The notes: generated by a model not told the origin, from the sequence alone. Shown: positions 1-11,222, numbered from the stretch's first letter. The stretch: 64,000 bases of DNA from Chamaelirium japonicum (GCA_947650365.1 OX393550.1:120247874-120311873); one strand, 5' to 3'. Translations and numbers: made by a program.

Positions 1-610
1 CAAAGGGGACGGCCCTAGCATGCATAGAGCATTAGGAGGCTGGCCCTATAAGAGGAATAGGGGGAGAAGGGGCCGGCCCCAGCTCTCCCCCTCTCCAGAA
101 ATCCACCCCCTCCTTCCCTCTTCCTCTTTGAGGTTTCGGCTAAGAAGCAAAGGGAAGAAGGAAGAAGAAAGGAGGAAAGGAAGGAAAAGGAAGAAGAAGA
201 GAGAATTAGAAGAGAAGGCTTTGGAGCGTCATCGTCTTCGTTATGTGATCGTCTGTCGGCTCGTAGTCCTTGTACTCAGAGATAGGACTTCGAGGATTCC
301 TCCCTTCGCAAAGGACAAGGTGCTATCCGACAGTTTCTTTCTCGATTCTCGTGCGGTTCATCATCAACCATCGTTCCATTCTCTTCGGATCAAAGATCCA
401 AAAGGTGTGATGATTATAAACACCTAACTAGATGCATGCATATCTTCTGTAGATCATAGTATACCTCTAGGGTGTCTGCACATATGCTAGGATCATAGAT
501 TTGCATGTAGATTGTTTGAAAGATATATCGTAATAAAACATACATCATGAGATCCTCAGATCTATCTTTTGCTTCCGCTGCGACTCTGATAATATGATTT
601 AATTCCAACA
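1..610 (+). mobile_element. Copia LTR, 3' part (window starts inside it)
   Basis: This is the right-hand part of a long Copia LTR on the plus strand. It ends in AATTCCAACA at 601-610. The last ~150 bases match, in reverse complement, the start of the minus-strand LTRs at 9352 and 16899, and match the solo LTR ending at 25711. A TATAA-like stretch at 46-51 fits the LTR promoter seen in the sister copies. The sequence after 610 shows no primer-binding site, so this is a solo LTR or a truncated element. The Lys/Arg-rich reading frame inside it is purine-rich LTR sequence, not a gene. Confidence 0.8.
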
Positions 611-775
611 GTGTCCTGATATACAAAGGATATGTGCCCTAGTCTAGTATATACATAAGACTAATATATCTATATAACAAGGCACGACGGTCTACTTACT
701 AACTAAACAAAATGGAACAACTTGCAGCCTAAACAAAAACGAATGCTAACTAGACAAAAACACCTCTTCCCCCGA

Positions 776-1145
776 TCTCTCTCTCTCTCTCTCTCCCTGT
801 ATCTCTTTCTCACTCTCTCCCCGTATCTCTCTCTCTGTATTTCTCTCTCTCCATTTTTCTCTTTTTCTCTTCATATTTTTCTTTCTCGCTCTGTTTTTCT
901 TCCCCGATCTCTCTCTCTTCCCCCGATTTTTCTCTCTGTATCTCTCTCTCTCTCCGACTCTGTCTCTCTCTCCCCCGATCTTTCTCTTTCTTCCCCTGAT
1001 CTCTCTCTTCGCTCTTTATCTCTCTCTCTCCTATTTCTCCATCTCTTTCTCTCTTCCCCTGATCTCTTTCTCTCTCTTCGACTCTTTCCATCTCTCTTAC
1101 CCTGATCTCTCTCTCTGTCTCTCTTACCCCGATCTCTCTCCACGG
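776..1145. repeat. CT-rich low-complexity tract
   Basis: This is ~370 bases of imperfect (CT)n with interspersed CCCCGAT blocks, inside the family A Helitron. Open frames on both strands give Ser/Leu or Arg/Glu repeats and are artefacts of the tract. The other family A Helitron carries (GA)n tracts near its 5' end, so this is a property of the family. Confidence 0.85.
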
Positions 1146-1654
1146 ACCGTTCACAAACGCTGATGCTGACCTCTCTCTCCTCAATCGTCCTTCAAATCAG
1201 AGGAACGGTTGAGGTGCAGTTGGAACTGAGTGCAATGCACCTGTCGTGGTGGCTAAAATCATGTGGCTATGATACAACTATAGTGGGGCTGAATGGGTGC
1301 TCCAGTGTTTGATGTGTCCATGATACCAGTGATATGGCATCACCGTTATACCATAGATTTTCTCCACTTTTGCCAAAAAATATAGTATTAAATTAACAAA
1401 AAAATTAATCAGCCATTAAACCATTGTATCGTGGCTGACCATTGAACCATTCCGTGAAACGTTTTTTTTTGTATCTTACCCCCTACTTAATTTGGGTAAC
1501 TAATTAAACATTTTATCTTGGCTGACCATTACAGTTTTTTTTATAGGTCAAATTATAATTTAAAATATTTTTTTTATAGTTCAAATAAAGTTTTTCAAAT
1601 ACAAATTTTGATAAATGAGGAGGTTTTCGCTTTGACCGGTGATTTTGCTGGAGT

Positions 1655-2005
1655 TGTCGGTCCATCGGGGCGGGGCCATAGGAGCTGGATGTTACCGCCG
1701 AAGGCGGCGGCTTAGGTTACAGCGAATGTCCCAACAGTGGCTGCTGTTGGTGGTGTCGGGGCTGTCGTTCCGTCGGGGAGAGGCCGCTGTAGGTCGTGTT
1801 GCCGTCGAAAGTGTTTTGTTGCCGAAGGCGGTCAAGTGTGCTGCCACCTAATACGACAGTGTGAGTGGGGGGTGGTGATGCCCGCGGGGTGTCTTGCTGC
1901 TGATTGCGGCCCACTGCAGTGCCGACAAGTGTGTTGCCGTCAAAGACGGTCGAATTGTGTTTTGCCGCTGAAGGCAGCTCGCTGCAATGCTGATAGGCAC
2001 GAGCA
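1655..2005 (+). repeat. GC-rich repeats near the Helitron 3' end
   Basis: Short blocks built on GCCGAAGGCGG, GTGTTGCCG and CACTGCAGTGCCGAC recur here. They reappear in reverse complement at 56270-56770. The paired positions next to the two CTAG ends mark this as the 3' domain of the Helitron family rather than coding sequence. Confidence 0.7.
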
Positions 2006-2013
2006 TGTGCTAG

Positions 2014-3169
2014 TCCATATAACAAGATATAATCCTTGTGGGTTATTTGTTGACCATCCAAGTTGAATGGGGTGTTTTATTTTCCTTTTTCAGTTTGATG
2101 TTCATAAAATTCAAAATTTTTGTGTTATTTTTTTGCATCATGAGTTCAGTTGTGGTTTGAGCCTTTTCCTTGTGGTCAAACCATCATATGATAGCTAAAT
2201 ATTGTCACTCTGTTGCCTGTGGATGGAAGAAAATTCACTTAACTACGAATAGGTATCAACTTAAAAATATAACATGTCCAATAGAGGTACCAAAAATTGC
2301 CTACTTTCCTACATGTTTCTATTGTTTAATTAAGCAGTTAACCTACTGTTTGATAAACAGCGGGTTTATTTTAAGAAGCGTCCATATAGCTGGAGTTTGT
2401 TGAGGAATTCTTAGAGCTACCTTTGAAAGAAGCAGTTCATATTACCATAACCATCAAGCTTCCCCCCAACTTAAAGCTAGCCTTATGATTCCTTTTCTAC
2501 AATTAATACCTAATTAAGGATAACCTCTGTTGTCACTGGAATATTTTCATATTTCCATCCACAGTTGCTAATCGTATTAAGGACTAGCTCGGTTGTCACC
2601 TTAACATTTTTCATATTTCCTGCCACTACTTCCATCCAAGCTATATATATATTTTAGGTTTTCCCACCCCTTCTCCTCCCATAAGCGAAAATGTTGATCC
2701 CCTCTCCTTACTGGCTCATCTCTGATGGCTTTAAGAGGCTTTCTTACTAAAGACAAATAGACATACAGACGACAACGACAAACTAAAGGACTGAACAGAC
2801 AAGGGACATACTGAACTAGACTACCAGGAATGGGGACTGAGCAAACATATTTAAAAGGAGGAATTGGTAATTGTGTACTTGTTGGAATGGTAATCGCACA
2901 TATGAGGCTTCTTGCTCCTCATTGCTTAACGGAAGGCTTTCTGTGGCGTTCTCAGCTCCCCACTTCACGTGCCCATGCATGCTAACCTCGGGATAAATAG
3001 TTCACATATTTTATTAAATTTATTTTCTCATCAGATTGATTAGTGAACATCGTTTCTTTAATTTTCTCTTATTTACCCTTGATGCTCATAAATTTTTTTT
3101 CTTCCTTTTGGCAGTCTTAGTTATGTTTATGCGATAATTGCTTCGTTGGGGACATAGCGAGGCAAGAAG
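2014..3169 (+). promoter_or_regulatory. 5' flank and leader of RABA5a
   Basis: This 1.15 kb of AT-rich sequence between the Helitron and the RABA5a ATG holds no convincing ORF. A TATATATAT run at 2641-2651 is the best TATA-box candidate. It would give a leader of ~500 nt, which is long unless spliced. The run TTTTGGCAG ending at 3115 looks like a 3' splice site ~55 nt before the ATG and suggests a leader intron. Position of transcription start is inferred only. Confidence 0.35.
2507..2636. repeat. Imperfect ~70-bp direct duplication upstream of RABA5a
   Basis: Two blocks, each running from TTAAGGA through GTTGTCAC to TTTTCATATTTCC, lie side by side at ~2513-2566 and ~2577-2625. The second copy has diverged. 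They sit just upstream of the TATA candidate and could be regulatory, but there is no direct evidence of function. Confidence 0.5.
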
Positions 3170-3964
3170 ATGGCTTTCTATGGAGAGGAAGAACAGAGTC
3201 AGGACTATCTTTTCAAAATCGTTCTGGTTGGTGACTCTGCTGTTGGGAAATCAAATTTGCTTGCAAGATTCGCTCGTGACGAGTTCTACCCAAACTCCAA
3301 GTCCACGATAGGAGTAGAGTTCCAGACCCAGAAGATGGACATTGACGGGAAGGAGATCAAAGCTCAGATATGGGACACGGCAGGCCAGGAGCGTTTCAGA
3401 GCCGTGACATCAGCATACTACCGAGGGGCTGTTGGAGCCCTTGTGGTATATGACATCAGCAGGCGCCAGACTTTCGATAGTGTTGGCCGATGGCTCAACG
3501 AGCTTCAGAGTAAGAACCCATTCATCGCAAAACAAACTTGTTGAACCCCTTGCAGTAGCACATCACATAATGCTTCAAGATATGTCCGTTTTTGCTTGTG
3601 TACATATTGTGGAACAGCTCACTCTGACATGAATGTGGTCACCATTCTGGTGGGCAACAAGACTGATCTCATGGATGGCAGGGAGGTAAGCACGGCAGAA
3701 GGGCAGGCCGTGGCGGAGGCGCAGGGTCTGTTTTTCATGGAGACCTCCGCTCTGGACTCCTCCAATGTCGCTACCGCGTTCCAGACGGTCGTGAAGGAGA
3801 TCTACGATATTTTGAGCAGGAAGGTATTCCAATCCCACGAGCAGAAGAGGCACGAGGCCTTGTTGTCGTCGCTGGGAAATGGCAAGACGGTGGTCTTGCA
3901 ACAGGGAGACACCAGTGAAACCGATGAGGGGCTGAGGAGGAGATACGGCTGCTGCTCTTCCTGA
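3170..3964 (+). CDS. RABA5a: Rab GTPase, RABA5a type (Rab11-related), two exons
   Basis: Exons are 3170-3509 and 3618-3964, with a 108-bp intron (GTAAGA...ACAG). The joined frame is 228 codons. It is a small GTPase of the plant-expanded RABA (Rab11) group, which acts in traffic between trans-Golgi/recycling endosomes and the plasma membrane. Visible motifs: P-loop GDSAVGKS (21-28), switch I STIGVEF (~45-51), WDTAGQE (68-74), GNKTD (126-130), ETSAL (155-159) and the C-terminal CCSS, where paired cysteines are normally geranylgeranylated. The N-terminus [16 protein letters not shown] and the [12 protein letters not shown] stretch fit RABA5a better than other RABA5 members (recalled, not searched). 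Splice phase is confirmed because the codon split A/CT restores Thr in ELQTHSD. It is intact in an otherwise transposon-filled window. Confidence 0.95.
3510..3617 (+). other. RABA5a: RABA5a intron
   Basis: A 108-bp GT-AG intron interrupts the codon for Thr114. The donor is A|GTAAGA and the acceptor is AACAG|CTC. Reading through it gives a stop a few codons into the intron, so splicing is required for the full protein. Confidence 0.93.
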
Positions 3965-4300
3965 AGCCCTCTCAGTGATGTAGCCTCCTTTACCTCCTCG
4001 CAACCCAAAACCTGTATCCTACCGTTCCTCTCATTCACTTGATTGCAATTTTCTTCTCTCCCATTGTAAAGAAGCACATGTATGCAGTTTCTTTATCAGT
4101 ATATGTTTAGCTGCTCCTCTGTGGTTGGGAGGAACATACACGAATTGTTGTTGCAGGCACCTCTGGCTGCTGGGGGTTCCATGACAAGGAGATGACGTGG
4201 AACATCAAGATTAGTTCACGTCTTAATGAATCAAGCTGAAAAACTTACTATAAGTGATCAAAGAGACAAATTGATCATCTCTATATTTCATCACCGGTGC
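3965..4300 (+). other. Probable 3' UTR and downstream flank of RABA5a
   Basis: This T/C-rich sequence follows the stop codon. I see no clear AATAAA. TTGTAAAGAA near 4066 and TCTTAATGAATC near 4222 are possible weak poly(A) context. No second gene is visible. Confidence 0.4.
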
Positions 4301-4414
4301 ACTGTATCAAATTATCAATTTTCTTGGTTTTTCTTGTGTTAGGCATGTGTATAGCCTAGTGCATATAACCTTCCTCTGTACATATGCCTCACAAGAGGAC
4401 ACTATATATGTTGA

Positions 4415-4417
<3 letters not shown>

Positions 4418-4494
<77 letters not shown>
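4418..4494. repeat. Compound microsatellite (TC)n(AC)n
   Basis: A run of ~24 TC dinucleotides passes directly into ~14 AC dinucleotides. It is probably part of the LTR remnant ending at ~4521. Confidence 0.95.
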
Positions 4495-4499
<5 letters not shown>

Positions 4500-4500
<1 letters not shown>

Positions 4501-4535
4501 ACGTAGGGTTATTGGTAACATAGTATCAGAGCGAG
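4500..4535 (+). other. Orphan Copia LTR end with primer-binding site
   Basis: The sequence TTGGTAACA followed by TAGTATCAGAGC is the usual LTR end plus binding site for initiator tRNA-Met (consensus TGGTATCAGAGC). No polyprotein follows, so only the 5' end of an old Copia element survives here. Confidence 0.5.
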
Positions 4536-5719
4536 AATCACCGATCGTCGAGATCCTCTTCGGCCGATGCCCTCTCTGATCGATAGTCATTGATCTCCTG
4601 CCGTATCTGATCTCTGACCGGCGAGGTCCATCCATGCAACCTAATGTGTGTGGTTTTATGATGTAACATCCAAGTGTGAAGTCTGCCCAATCAACTCGAA
4701 GATGTTTTACTGCTTCAAAAAAAAAAAAAAAACCAAAGATGTTTGCTGAATTTTAACACAAATTAAATATATCAACACTTTAGATTGTAAAATCAGCAAT
4801 TATACCATGCAAGACTTTTTACTAAGACCATTGATGCATTTAAGAACAATAAGTAGACAATCAAGAACAAACTTTGCATTAAAATAGTCTATTCACAGCA
4901 ATAGACAAGTCTAAACATCCCCAAATGACAATGATAAGTTGATAAAGAAATAAAGATCTAATAAAACAAGCAAAAGTCATGAAACCAAATCAAAATAAAG
5001 CCCTGGTGAAACAAAGAGAGTATGCCACGAGATTGATAATGATCTTCAATGCATTGGTCAATATTCGGGTGCTGGAATCCTCTCCGGATAATGCTCTTGG
5101 ATGAAAGGATGGTTGGTAGAAGATGCATTAGAAGATCATAATCAGAGGTCAGATGAAACTCCAAGACCAATGGCTCAAGTGCAGAAAATCTGCATTAGGG
5201 AGAGAAAAAAGAGAGAAAAATTAGGGGTGGGACTTGGTCGGGTTGAAGGGTCTGCCCATGCCCAACCCGACCTACACACACCTCAACTCATTTTGCCCAT
5301 GGAACCCGGGGAAGTTCAACCTGTGCTTGCCCATGTCAAGTTGCTCAGGTTGCCCAATTTGCCAAAAAATGGGCGGGTTGGTCAGATTAGACGAGTTTAA
5401 TTTGATCACAATAAATAAAAATACTTGATCTCTCAAAACAAAAACAAGAAAAAAAAAGAGAGTAAATTATTCTATTAACCAACAATTACCACCACCACAA
5501 AAAATAAAATTAGCCTCTCTCTCTTTCTCTCTCTCTCTCTCTTTAATTCTCTAAAACATCCATCGAATGGCTATGGTGATGGATCAACAACAACAACCCT
5601 ACAAGCATGTGTGGGGGGAGATTACGGCCATCGTATGATCCCCCACCAACAGTCAATGGAAGGTGTTGACCTTCGAGGTGTGGTTGATGTGGGATGCTGA
5701 GCTGTCGCGTGCTTAGCTG
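4536..5719. other. Intergenic, no gene recognised
   Basis: This AT-rich sequence contains scattered short simple repeats. At 5224-5395 there is a GGGTTGGGC/GCCCAACCCG-rich stretch starting AGGGGTGGGACTTGG, which resembles one end of the hAT-type elements with TAGGGGTG termini. No matching end was found. Confidence 0.5.
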
Positions 5720-5741
5720 TCACACAGACACTGTAGAGTAG

Positions 5742-5742
<1 letters not shown>

Positions 5743-5807
<65 letters not shown>

Positions 5808-5832
5808 AGAGAGAGGGAGAGAGAGAGAGAAG
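5743..5832. repeat. (GA)n microsatellite
   Basis: About 90 bases of nearly pure GA repeat, slightly interrupted toward the right. Confidence 0.95.
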
Positions 5833-6166
5833 AGGAGTTGACACAGGAGGTGGTGACGAAGTTCGGCTGAAGCCTACGTCTCCGTGCAGTAACACGTAAC
5901 CTTTGAATCCACTATCTCTGAAGAAGTAGAGCTACTCTCGATAGGCCGAGGAGTGCTTGTACAAGTAGACAGAGGGTGGAGTAGGCTTGACTGGAGTTTG
6001 ATCACTAGAAGACTCAGAGAGCTCTGGAAAATAGAAAGTGTATGGCGAATTCCGGTCTCAATCCCAGATCCAGGAAAATTTGTCAGGTTTGTTATTTATA
6101 GAGGTTTGAGAATATCAAGGGTTTTGGTAAATACCCGGGGGGACTTACTAGACCACAGATAGTATG

Positions 6167-6335
6167 TGTGGGCCCCAGGCAAGGCTGCAGGTCCCACTGT
6201 CGTCTCCGTGGGCCCAAGCAGGGCTACGGGTCCCACTGTCATCTCTGTGGACCGCAGGCAGGGCTGTGGGTCCCACTATCATCTCTGTGGGCCCCAAGCA
6301 GTGCTGCGGGTCCCACTGTCAGGCATTAGTCAGAT
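6167..6335. repeat. Tandem repeat, ~40-bp unit, 4 copies
   Basis: Units of GTGGGCCC-AGGCAGGGCT-GGGTCCCACTGTC repeat at 39-40 bp spacing with a few substitutions each. Confidence 0.9.
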
Positions 6336-6394
6336 TTTACACCCACAGTTACCCCCTCCTAGGTAGGTAGGTGCTAACCTAGCTGGTCAAGGGT

Positions 6395-6725
6395 GTGTTT
6401 GCCGACCTGCTGTCCGAGGCCGACCGTCGCGCCTGCCGACCCCCTGCCAATAGCCTATAGGGGCGTGTCTGCTGATCCGCTGTTCGGGGCCGATCGTCAT
6501 TCCTCCCGACCCCCTGCCAAGGGTTGACATGGGGCGTGTCTGCCGACCCATTGTCTGGGGCTGATTGTTGCACCTGTCGACCCCCTACCAAGGGCTGGCC
6601 AGGGGCATGTCTGCCGACCCGCTATCCGGAGCCGCCCATCGACCCCTTGCCAAGGGTGTGCCTACCGACCTACAGTCCGGGTCTGCCCGTCGGGCCTACC
6701 GGCCCCCTGCCAAGGGCCGGCCATG
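6395..6725. repeat. Tandem repeat, ~65-80-bp unit, 4-5 copies
   Basis: Units are anchored on GTGTCTGCCGACCC and CGACCCCCTGCCAAGGG. Spacing and sequence vary, so this is an old array. It lies between the possible LTR and the main satellite array. Confidence 0.8.
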
Positions 6726-6774
6726 GAAGTGTCTAGTCGGTCTGGCGGTTCGGCTGGTCACTGCCAACGGTCAC

Positions 6775-7240
6775 ACGAGGGGCGGTCGGTCATCGGGTGT
6801 CGCTGATGGCCTGCCGTAGTACAGGCCTGACCGATCGTCAGAGAGGCCTGGTCATCAAGGGCGGGCGGGCGGTCTAAGCCCCGATTGATCGGTGATGGTC
6901 GGTCGGTCTATGATCTGGTCGGTCGGGGTCAGTGCCCTAGTCGGTTGGGGTCCGCTGACCTACCTATGCCCTTGTTGGTTGGGGTTGACCGACAACCGTC
7001 GATCGACCATGCCAGAGCCGGTCAGTCACGGAGTACTACCTAGCGACCAACCACAGTGGGATCCTGACCGACCACCAGGGAGGCCTAGTCAGTCAGGGGC
7101 GATCGGTCGGTCGGTCGGTCGGTCAGAAGGGCTGGTCAGTCAAAGGCGGCCGACAAGGTAGGGTGGCCGGTTAGTTGAGGGTGGTCGAACGGTCGGTTGA
7201 GGGGGAGCTCGGTCAGTCAAGGGGGAGAGATGTCTTCGCC
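6775..7240. repeat. GGTC/GACC-rich degenerate simple repeat
   Basis: The core at ~7098-7127 is a nearly pure run of CGGT/GGTC tetranucleotides. Flanking sequence keeps the same words at lower density. Open frames here are low-complexity artefacts. Confidence 0.75.
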
Positions 7241-7289
7241 CAAAATTCACCAAGGGCAGGGCCTTGGGCTTGTTGAGTGTCGAAGACAT

Positions 7290-9351
7290 TTGAATGCCTC
7301 GGACTTTGTCTGCAAGCACCAGAGCTATCTCTCTGGTCTCGTTAAGCGCCAAGGCGGACGTCGCCTCGGACTTTGTTTGCGAGCGCCGGAGCTATCTCTC
7401 CGGGCTCGTTGAGCGTCGAGGTGGAGGTTGCCTTAGAATTTGTCTGTGAGTGTCGGAGCTATCTCTCCGGGCTCGTTGAGCACCGAGCCGGAGGTCGCTT
7501 TAGAATTTTGTTTGTAAGTGCCAGAGCTGCCTCTCTGGGCTTGTTGAGCACTGAGGCAGAGGTCGCCTCAGAATTTGTCTACGAGCACCAGAGCTGTCTC
7601 TCTGGGCTTGTTGAGTGCCGAGGCGAAGGTCGCCACAGACTTTGTTTGCGAGCACCAAAGTTGTCTCTCCAGGCTCGTTGAGCGCCGATGCGAAGGTCAC
7701 CTTGGACTTTGTCTGCGAGCACCAGAATTGTCTCACTAGGCTTGTTGAGTGCCGAGGCGGTGATCGCCTCGAACTTTGTCTGCGAGTGCTAGAGTCATTT
7801 CTCTGGGCTCGTTAAGCACCGGGGCGGAGGTCGCCTTGGACTTTGTCTGCAAGCGCCGGAGCTATCTCTCTCGGCTCGTTGAGCGCCAAGGCAGAGGTCA
7901 CCTCGGACTTTATCTATGAGCACTAGAGCTGTCTCTCTCTGGGCTCATTGAGCGCCGAGGCGGAGAGAAGCACCTTGGACTTTATCTGCGAGCATCGGAG
8001 TTGTCTCTTTGGGCTTGTTGAACGCCAAGGCGGTGATCACCTCGGACTTTGTCTATGAGCGCCAGAACTGTCTCTTCTGGCTCGTTGAGCGACGAGGTGG
8101 TAGTCGCCTCGGACTTTGTCTGCGAGCGCCGGAGTTGTCTCTCCAGGCTCGTTGAGAGCCGAGGCAGAAGTCGCCTCGGACTTTCTCTACGAGCACCAGA
8201 GCTGTCTCTCTAGGATCGTTGAGCGCCGAGGCGGTGATAGCTTCGAACTTTGTTTGCGAGCACTATATCCGTCTCTCTGGGCTTGTTGAGCACTGAGGCG
8301 GAGGTCACCTTAGACTTTATCTAGGAGCACTAGAGCTGTCTCTCTGGGCTCATTGAGTGCTGGGGCGGAGAAAAGCACCTCAGACTTTGTTTGCGAGCAC
8401 TGGAGCTATCTCTTCGGGCTCATTGAACGCCAAGGCAGGGATTGCCTCGGACTTTGTCTGTGAGCGCTGGAGCTGTCTCTTCAGGCTCGTTGAGTGCCGA
8501 GGCAGTGGTCATCTCGAAATTTATCTGTGAGCGCCGAAGATGTCTCTCCGAGCTCATTCAGCGTCGAGATGGAGGTTGCCTCGGACTTTGTCTACGAGCG
8601 TCAGAGTTGTCTCTCTAGGTTCGTTGAGCGTCGAGGCGGAGGTCATCTCAGACTTTGTCTGTAAGCGCCAAAGCTGTCTCTCAGGGCGCGTTGAGCGCTA
8701 AAGCGATGAGAAGCACCTCAGACTTTATCTGCGAGTACCGAAGATGTCTCTCCGGGCTCATTGAGCGTCGAGGTGGAGGTCGCCTCGGAATTTATCTGCG
8801 AGCATCGGAGCTGTCCCTCCAGGCTCATTGAGTGCCAAGATGAAGGTCGCATCAGAATTTATCTGCGAGTGGCAGAACCGTCTCTCTGGGCTCGTTGAGC
8901 ACCGAGGTGGACGTCACCTTGGACTTTATTTGCAAGCGCCAAAGCTGTCTCTCCGGGATCATTGAGCGTCGAGACGGAGATCACCTCGGTCTTTGTTTGC
9001 GAGTGCCAGAGCTGTCACTCTAGGCTTGTTGAGCACCGAGGTGGAGGTCACCTTGGACTTTGTCGGTGAGTGCCGGAGTTGTCTCTCCGGGCTCGTTGAG
9101 CGTCGAGGTAGAGAGAAGCAGCTTAGTCTTTGTCTGCGAGTGCCAGAGCTGTCTCTTCAGGCTCGTCAAGCACCGAAGCAGAGGTCGCCTCGGACTTTGT
9201 CTACAAGCACTAGAGCTTTCTCTCTGGTCTCATCGAGCGTCGAGGTGGTGGTCACCTCGGACTTTGTTTGTGAGTACCAGAGCTGTCTCTCTGGGCTCGT
9301 CGAGCATCGAGGTAGTAAGGAGTACCTCAAACTTTGTCTGTGAGTGTCAGA
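7290..9351 (+). repeat. Satellite-like array, ~68-70-bp unit (left part)
   Basis: Roughly 30 diverged units follow the pattern GGACTTTGTCTGCGAGC / GCCGGAGCTGTCTCTC / GGGCTCGTTGAGCGCC / GAGGCGGAGGTCGCCTC. Some units carry a variant linker, GAGAAGCACCTC. Units differ at many CpG/TpG positions, as expected of old methylated DNA. Apparent proteins (SLSAEVEVT..., LVECRGG...) are translations of the repeat. The array continues, in register, at 18888 beyond the Copia insertion. Confidence 0.92.
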
Positions 9352-11207
9352 TGTTGGAATTAAATCCTATTATCAGAGTCGCAGCGGAAGCAAAAGATAG
9401 ATATGAGGATCTCATGGTGTATGTTTTATTACAATCTATATTTTAAACAATCAACATGCAAATCTATGATCATAGCATATATGCAAACACCTTAGAGGCA
9501 TACTATGATCTACGGAAGACATGCATGCATATAGTTAGATGTTTACAATCATCATACCTTATGGATCTTTGATCCGAAGAGAATGAAACAATGATTGAAC
9601 CGTACATGAATCAAGAGGGAAGCTGTCGGATAGCTCCTTGTCCTTTGCGAAGGGAGGAACCCACGGTGTCCTATCTCTGAGTTGCGCCGACAAAGGATGG
9701 CACGTAGTGAAGTCAATGGCGTACTTCGAAGACCTCCTCTTTCTATTCTTCTTCCTTCTCCTTTCCTTCCTCCTTTCTTCCTCTTTCTTCTTCCTTCTTT
9801 TTCTTGGCCGAAACCACAGAGAAGACAGAGGGGGGGTCGGATATCTCAAGGGGAGGGAGAGAAAATTATGGTTTTTCCCTCCCCCTCTTCTTGTGCCTTT
9901 ATAGATCAGTTCCTAAATGGCTTACGCTAGCATAAACCACTTGTGGCTGACCCTATGATGGTCACAAGAAAGGGGGGGCAGATTTCTCTAAGCTGATAAG
10001 GCCATGGGGTGGGGTTTCACTTTTCTCCATAACACCTTGGATGAAAACACTCTTTTATCGGCATACTGCTGATAGAGAGATAGAATGAGGTATGTTAGTC
10101 GGAGAGTTCCGTCAGTGCCTATGAGCTCCTGGAATTATTTCGCTTATTTTAAGATCCATATTCAATATTTTCTGAGCCATATTTAATTATTTACCAAAAT
10201 ACGCAACGACATGGTGGAACCTTCAGGGTTCAGGATCTCTAGCTCTAGCCAGATCCTTGATTAACTGTTCCAGTGACACCGAAAGTTTCGCTAATCAACT
10301 CTAATCCGATTAACCCGTGTAGCCACCCAGAGTGACGCGAGTTGAACTCTAGTGATCCTAAACTTATGTTACCCCTCGTAACCCTGTTCTCTACTATACT
10401 CTGATAATCTTTAGTCCCTTCTATTACTGGTTCCATGATTTGACTTGGGCGATGGGGAGCACCATCAGACCTCGATCAATCATCTGACTAGGATTTGATA
10501 ACTTGTCATCTATAACACCACACGCCTTCCGGTGCTATGCCTAGCATCCGGAATGTCGTTAGTCATACTGATAACCACCAGGCCTCGATTAATTATATGG
10601 ATAGATTGACTCATCAGAACGCACCCATCCAATATTGGACATCGGATAACCTGTAGGGATTATATGCCACTCTAGCACCAACTAGGTAACCCAACGTACC
10701 GTGGTATTGGATTATGATAGGTCTGCACACGTTGGCACATAAAAGCAACACATAATTAGTTGGCTCAGTATACATGGTCCCTCAGGATTAAGGATATATT
10801 ATCTATAGTAGTAAGACGGTTTATGCACTAGTATCTGAATCACTGAACTATGCACCGTCTTGGTTCCTGTTCAACACAATCATCGTGCTTGGTCAGGTGA
10901 ATGGGAATCCCATATTTCTATGGTAGAGACTTCACCATATTCTCTACCTGCCAATAACTTATTCTCGGTGAAGCGACTGATATCACCAAAGCTGTAAACT
11001 AGTTATAGGTCTATATAGAACCGGTTCACTGGGTCTCCCAAGCATGGACCCACCATGCGCCTTAATGGCCTACTGTGTTTCCTAGGGTCTTTTATTATAT
11101 ATGAATTAATATACACCAAAGTAGTATTCTAACTAAAGCAATAATCAAAGTCATCTTTATTAATGTTAATATAGAAAATCTACGCTCAGAACACACGAGC
11201 TACAACA
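9352..11207 (-). repeat. Copia 3' LTR (minus strand)
   Basis: It begins TGTTGGAATT and ends GCTACAACA in plus-strand reading, i.e. TGTTGTAGC...AATTCCAACA on its own strand. It aligns over its length with 16899-18887 and with the solo LTR 21728-25711. CTTTATAGA (~9896-9904) is the TATA region read in reverse. Confidence 0.92.
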
Positions 11208-11222
11208 ATCTCGCACATGGCC
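11208..11222 (-). other. Polypurine tract of the minus-strand Copia
   Basis: On the minus strand the sequence GGCCATGTGCGAGAT sits immediately before the 3' LTR start. Copia elements commonly carry a GGCCAAGTGGGAGAT-like tract here, so this one is recognisable but mutated. Confidence 0.6.

Larger units (their letters stand above)
669..2013 (+). mobile_element. Non-autonomous Helitron (family A, copy 1)
   Basis: The left end begins TCTATATAACAAGG directly after an A (668). The right end reads CTAG (2010-2013) followed by T, so the element sits in the canonical A^T site. Both ends match the larger Helitron at 56265-59722: the 5' ends share TCTATATAACA-GGCACG, and the 3' ends share a GC-rich tract and a short stem-loop before CTAG. 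The interior is a long CT-rich tract, then AT-rich sequence, then GC-rich repeats containing GCCGAAGGCGG. No Rep/helicase coding is visible, so it must depend on another element for movement. Confidence 0.8.
5720..6348 (-). mobile_element. Possible minus-strand gypsy LTR
   Basis: On the minus strand a purine run (AGGAGGGGGTAAC, 6349-6361) is followed by TGTGGGTGTAAAATC, which looks like a polypurine tract and LTR start. A TATA box on the same strand (CCTCTATAAATAAC, ~6095-6108) lies ~250 bp further in. The ~40-bp tandem repeat would then be in U3. I could not find the other LTR edge with certainty or a second copy, so this is an inference from layout. Confidence 0.35.

Noticed and set aside
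722..1184. Ser/Leu- and Arg/Glu-rich ORFs in CT/GA tracts
   Set aside because: Low-complexity sequence without codon structure; the same occurs at 38.4, 39.05 and 59.2 kb.
7373..9446. Secreted or repeat protein encoded by the satellite (LVERRG..., SLSAEVE...)
   Set aside because: Frames shift from unit to unit and stops are frequent; pattern follows the DNA period.
9559..9849. Lys/Arg-rich ORF in the Copia LTR
   Set aside because: It is the purine-rich R/U5 block present in all four LTR copies of the family.
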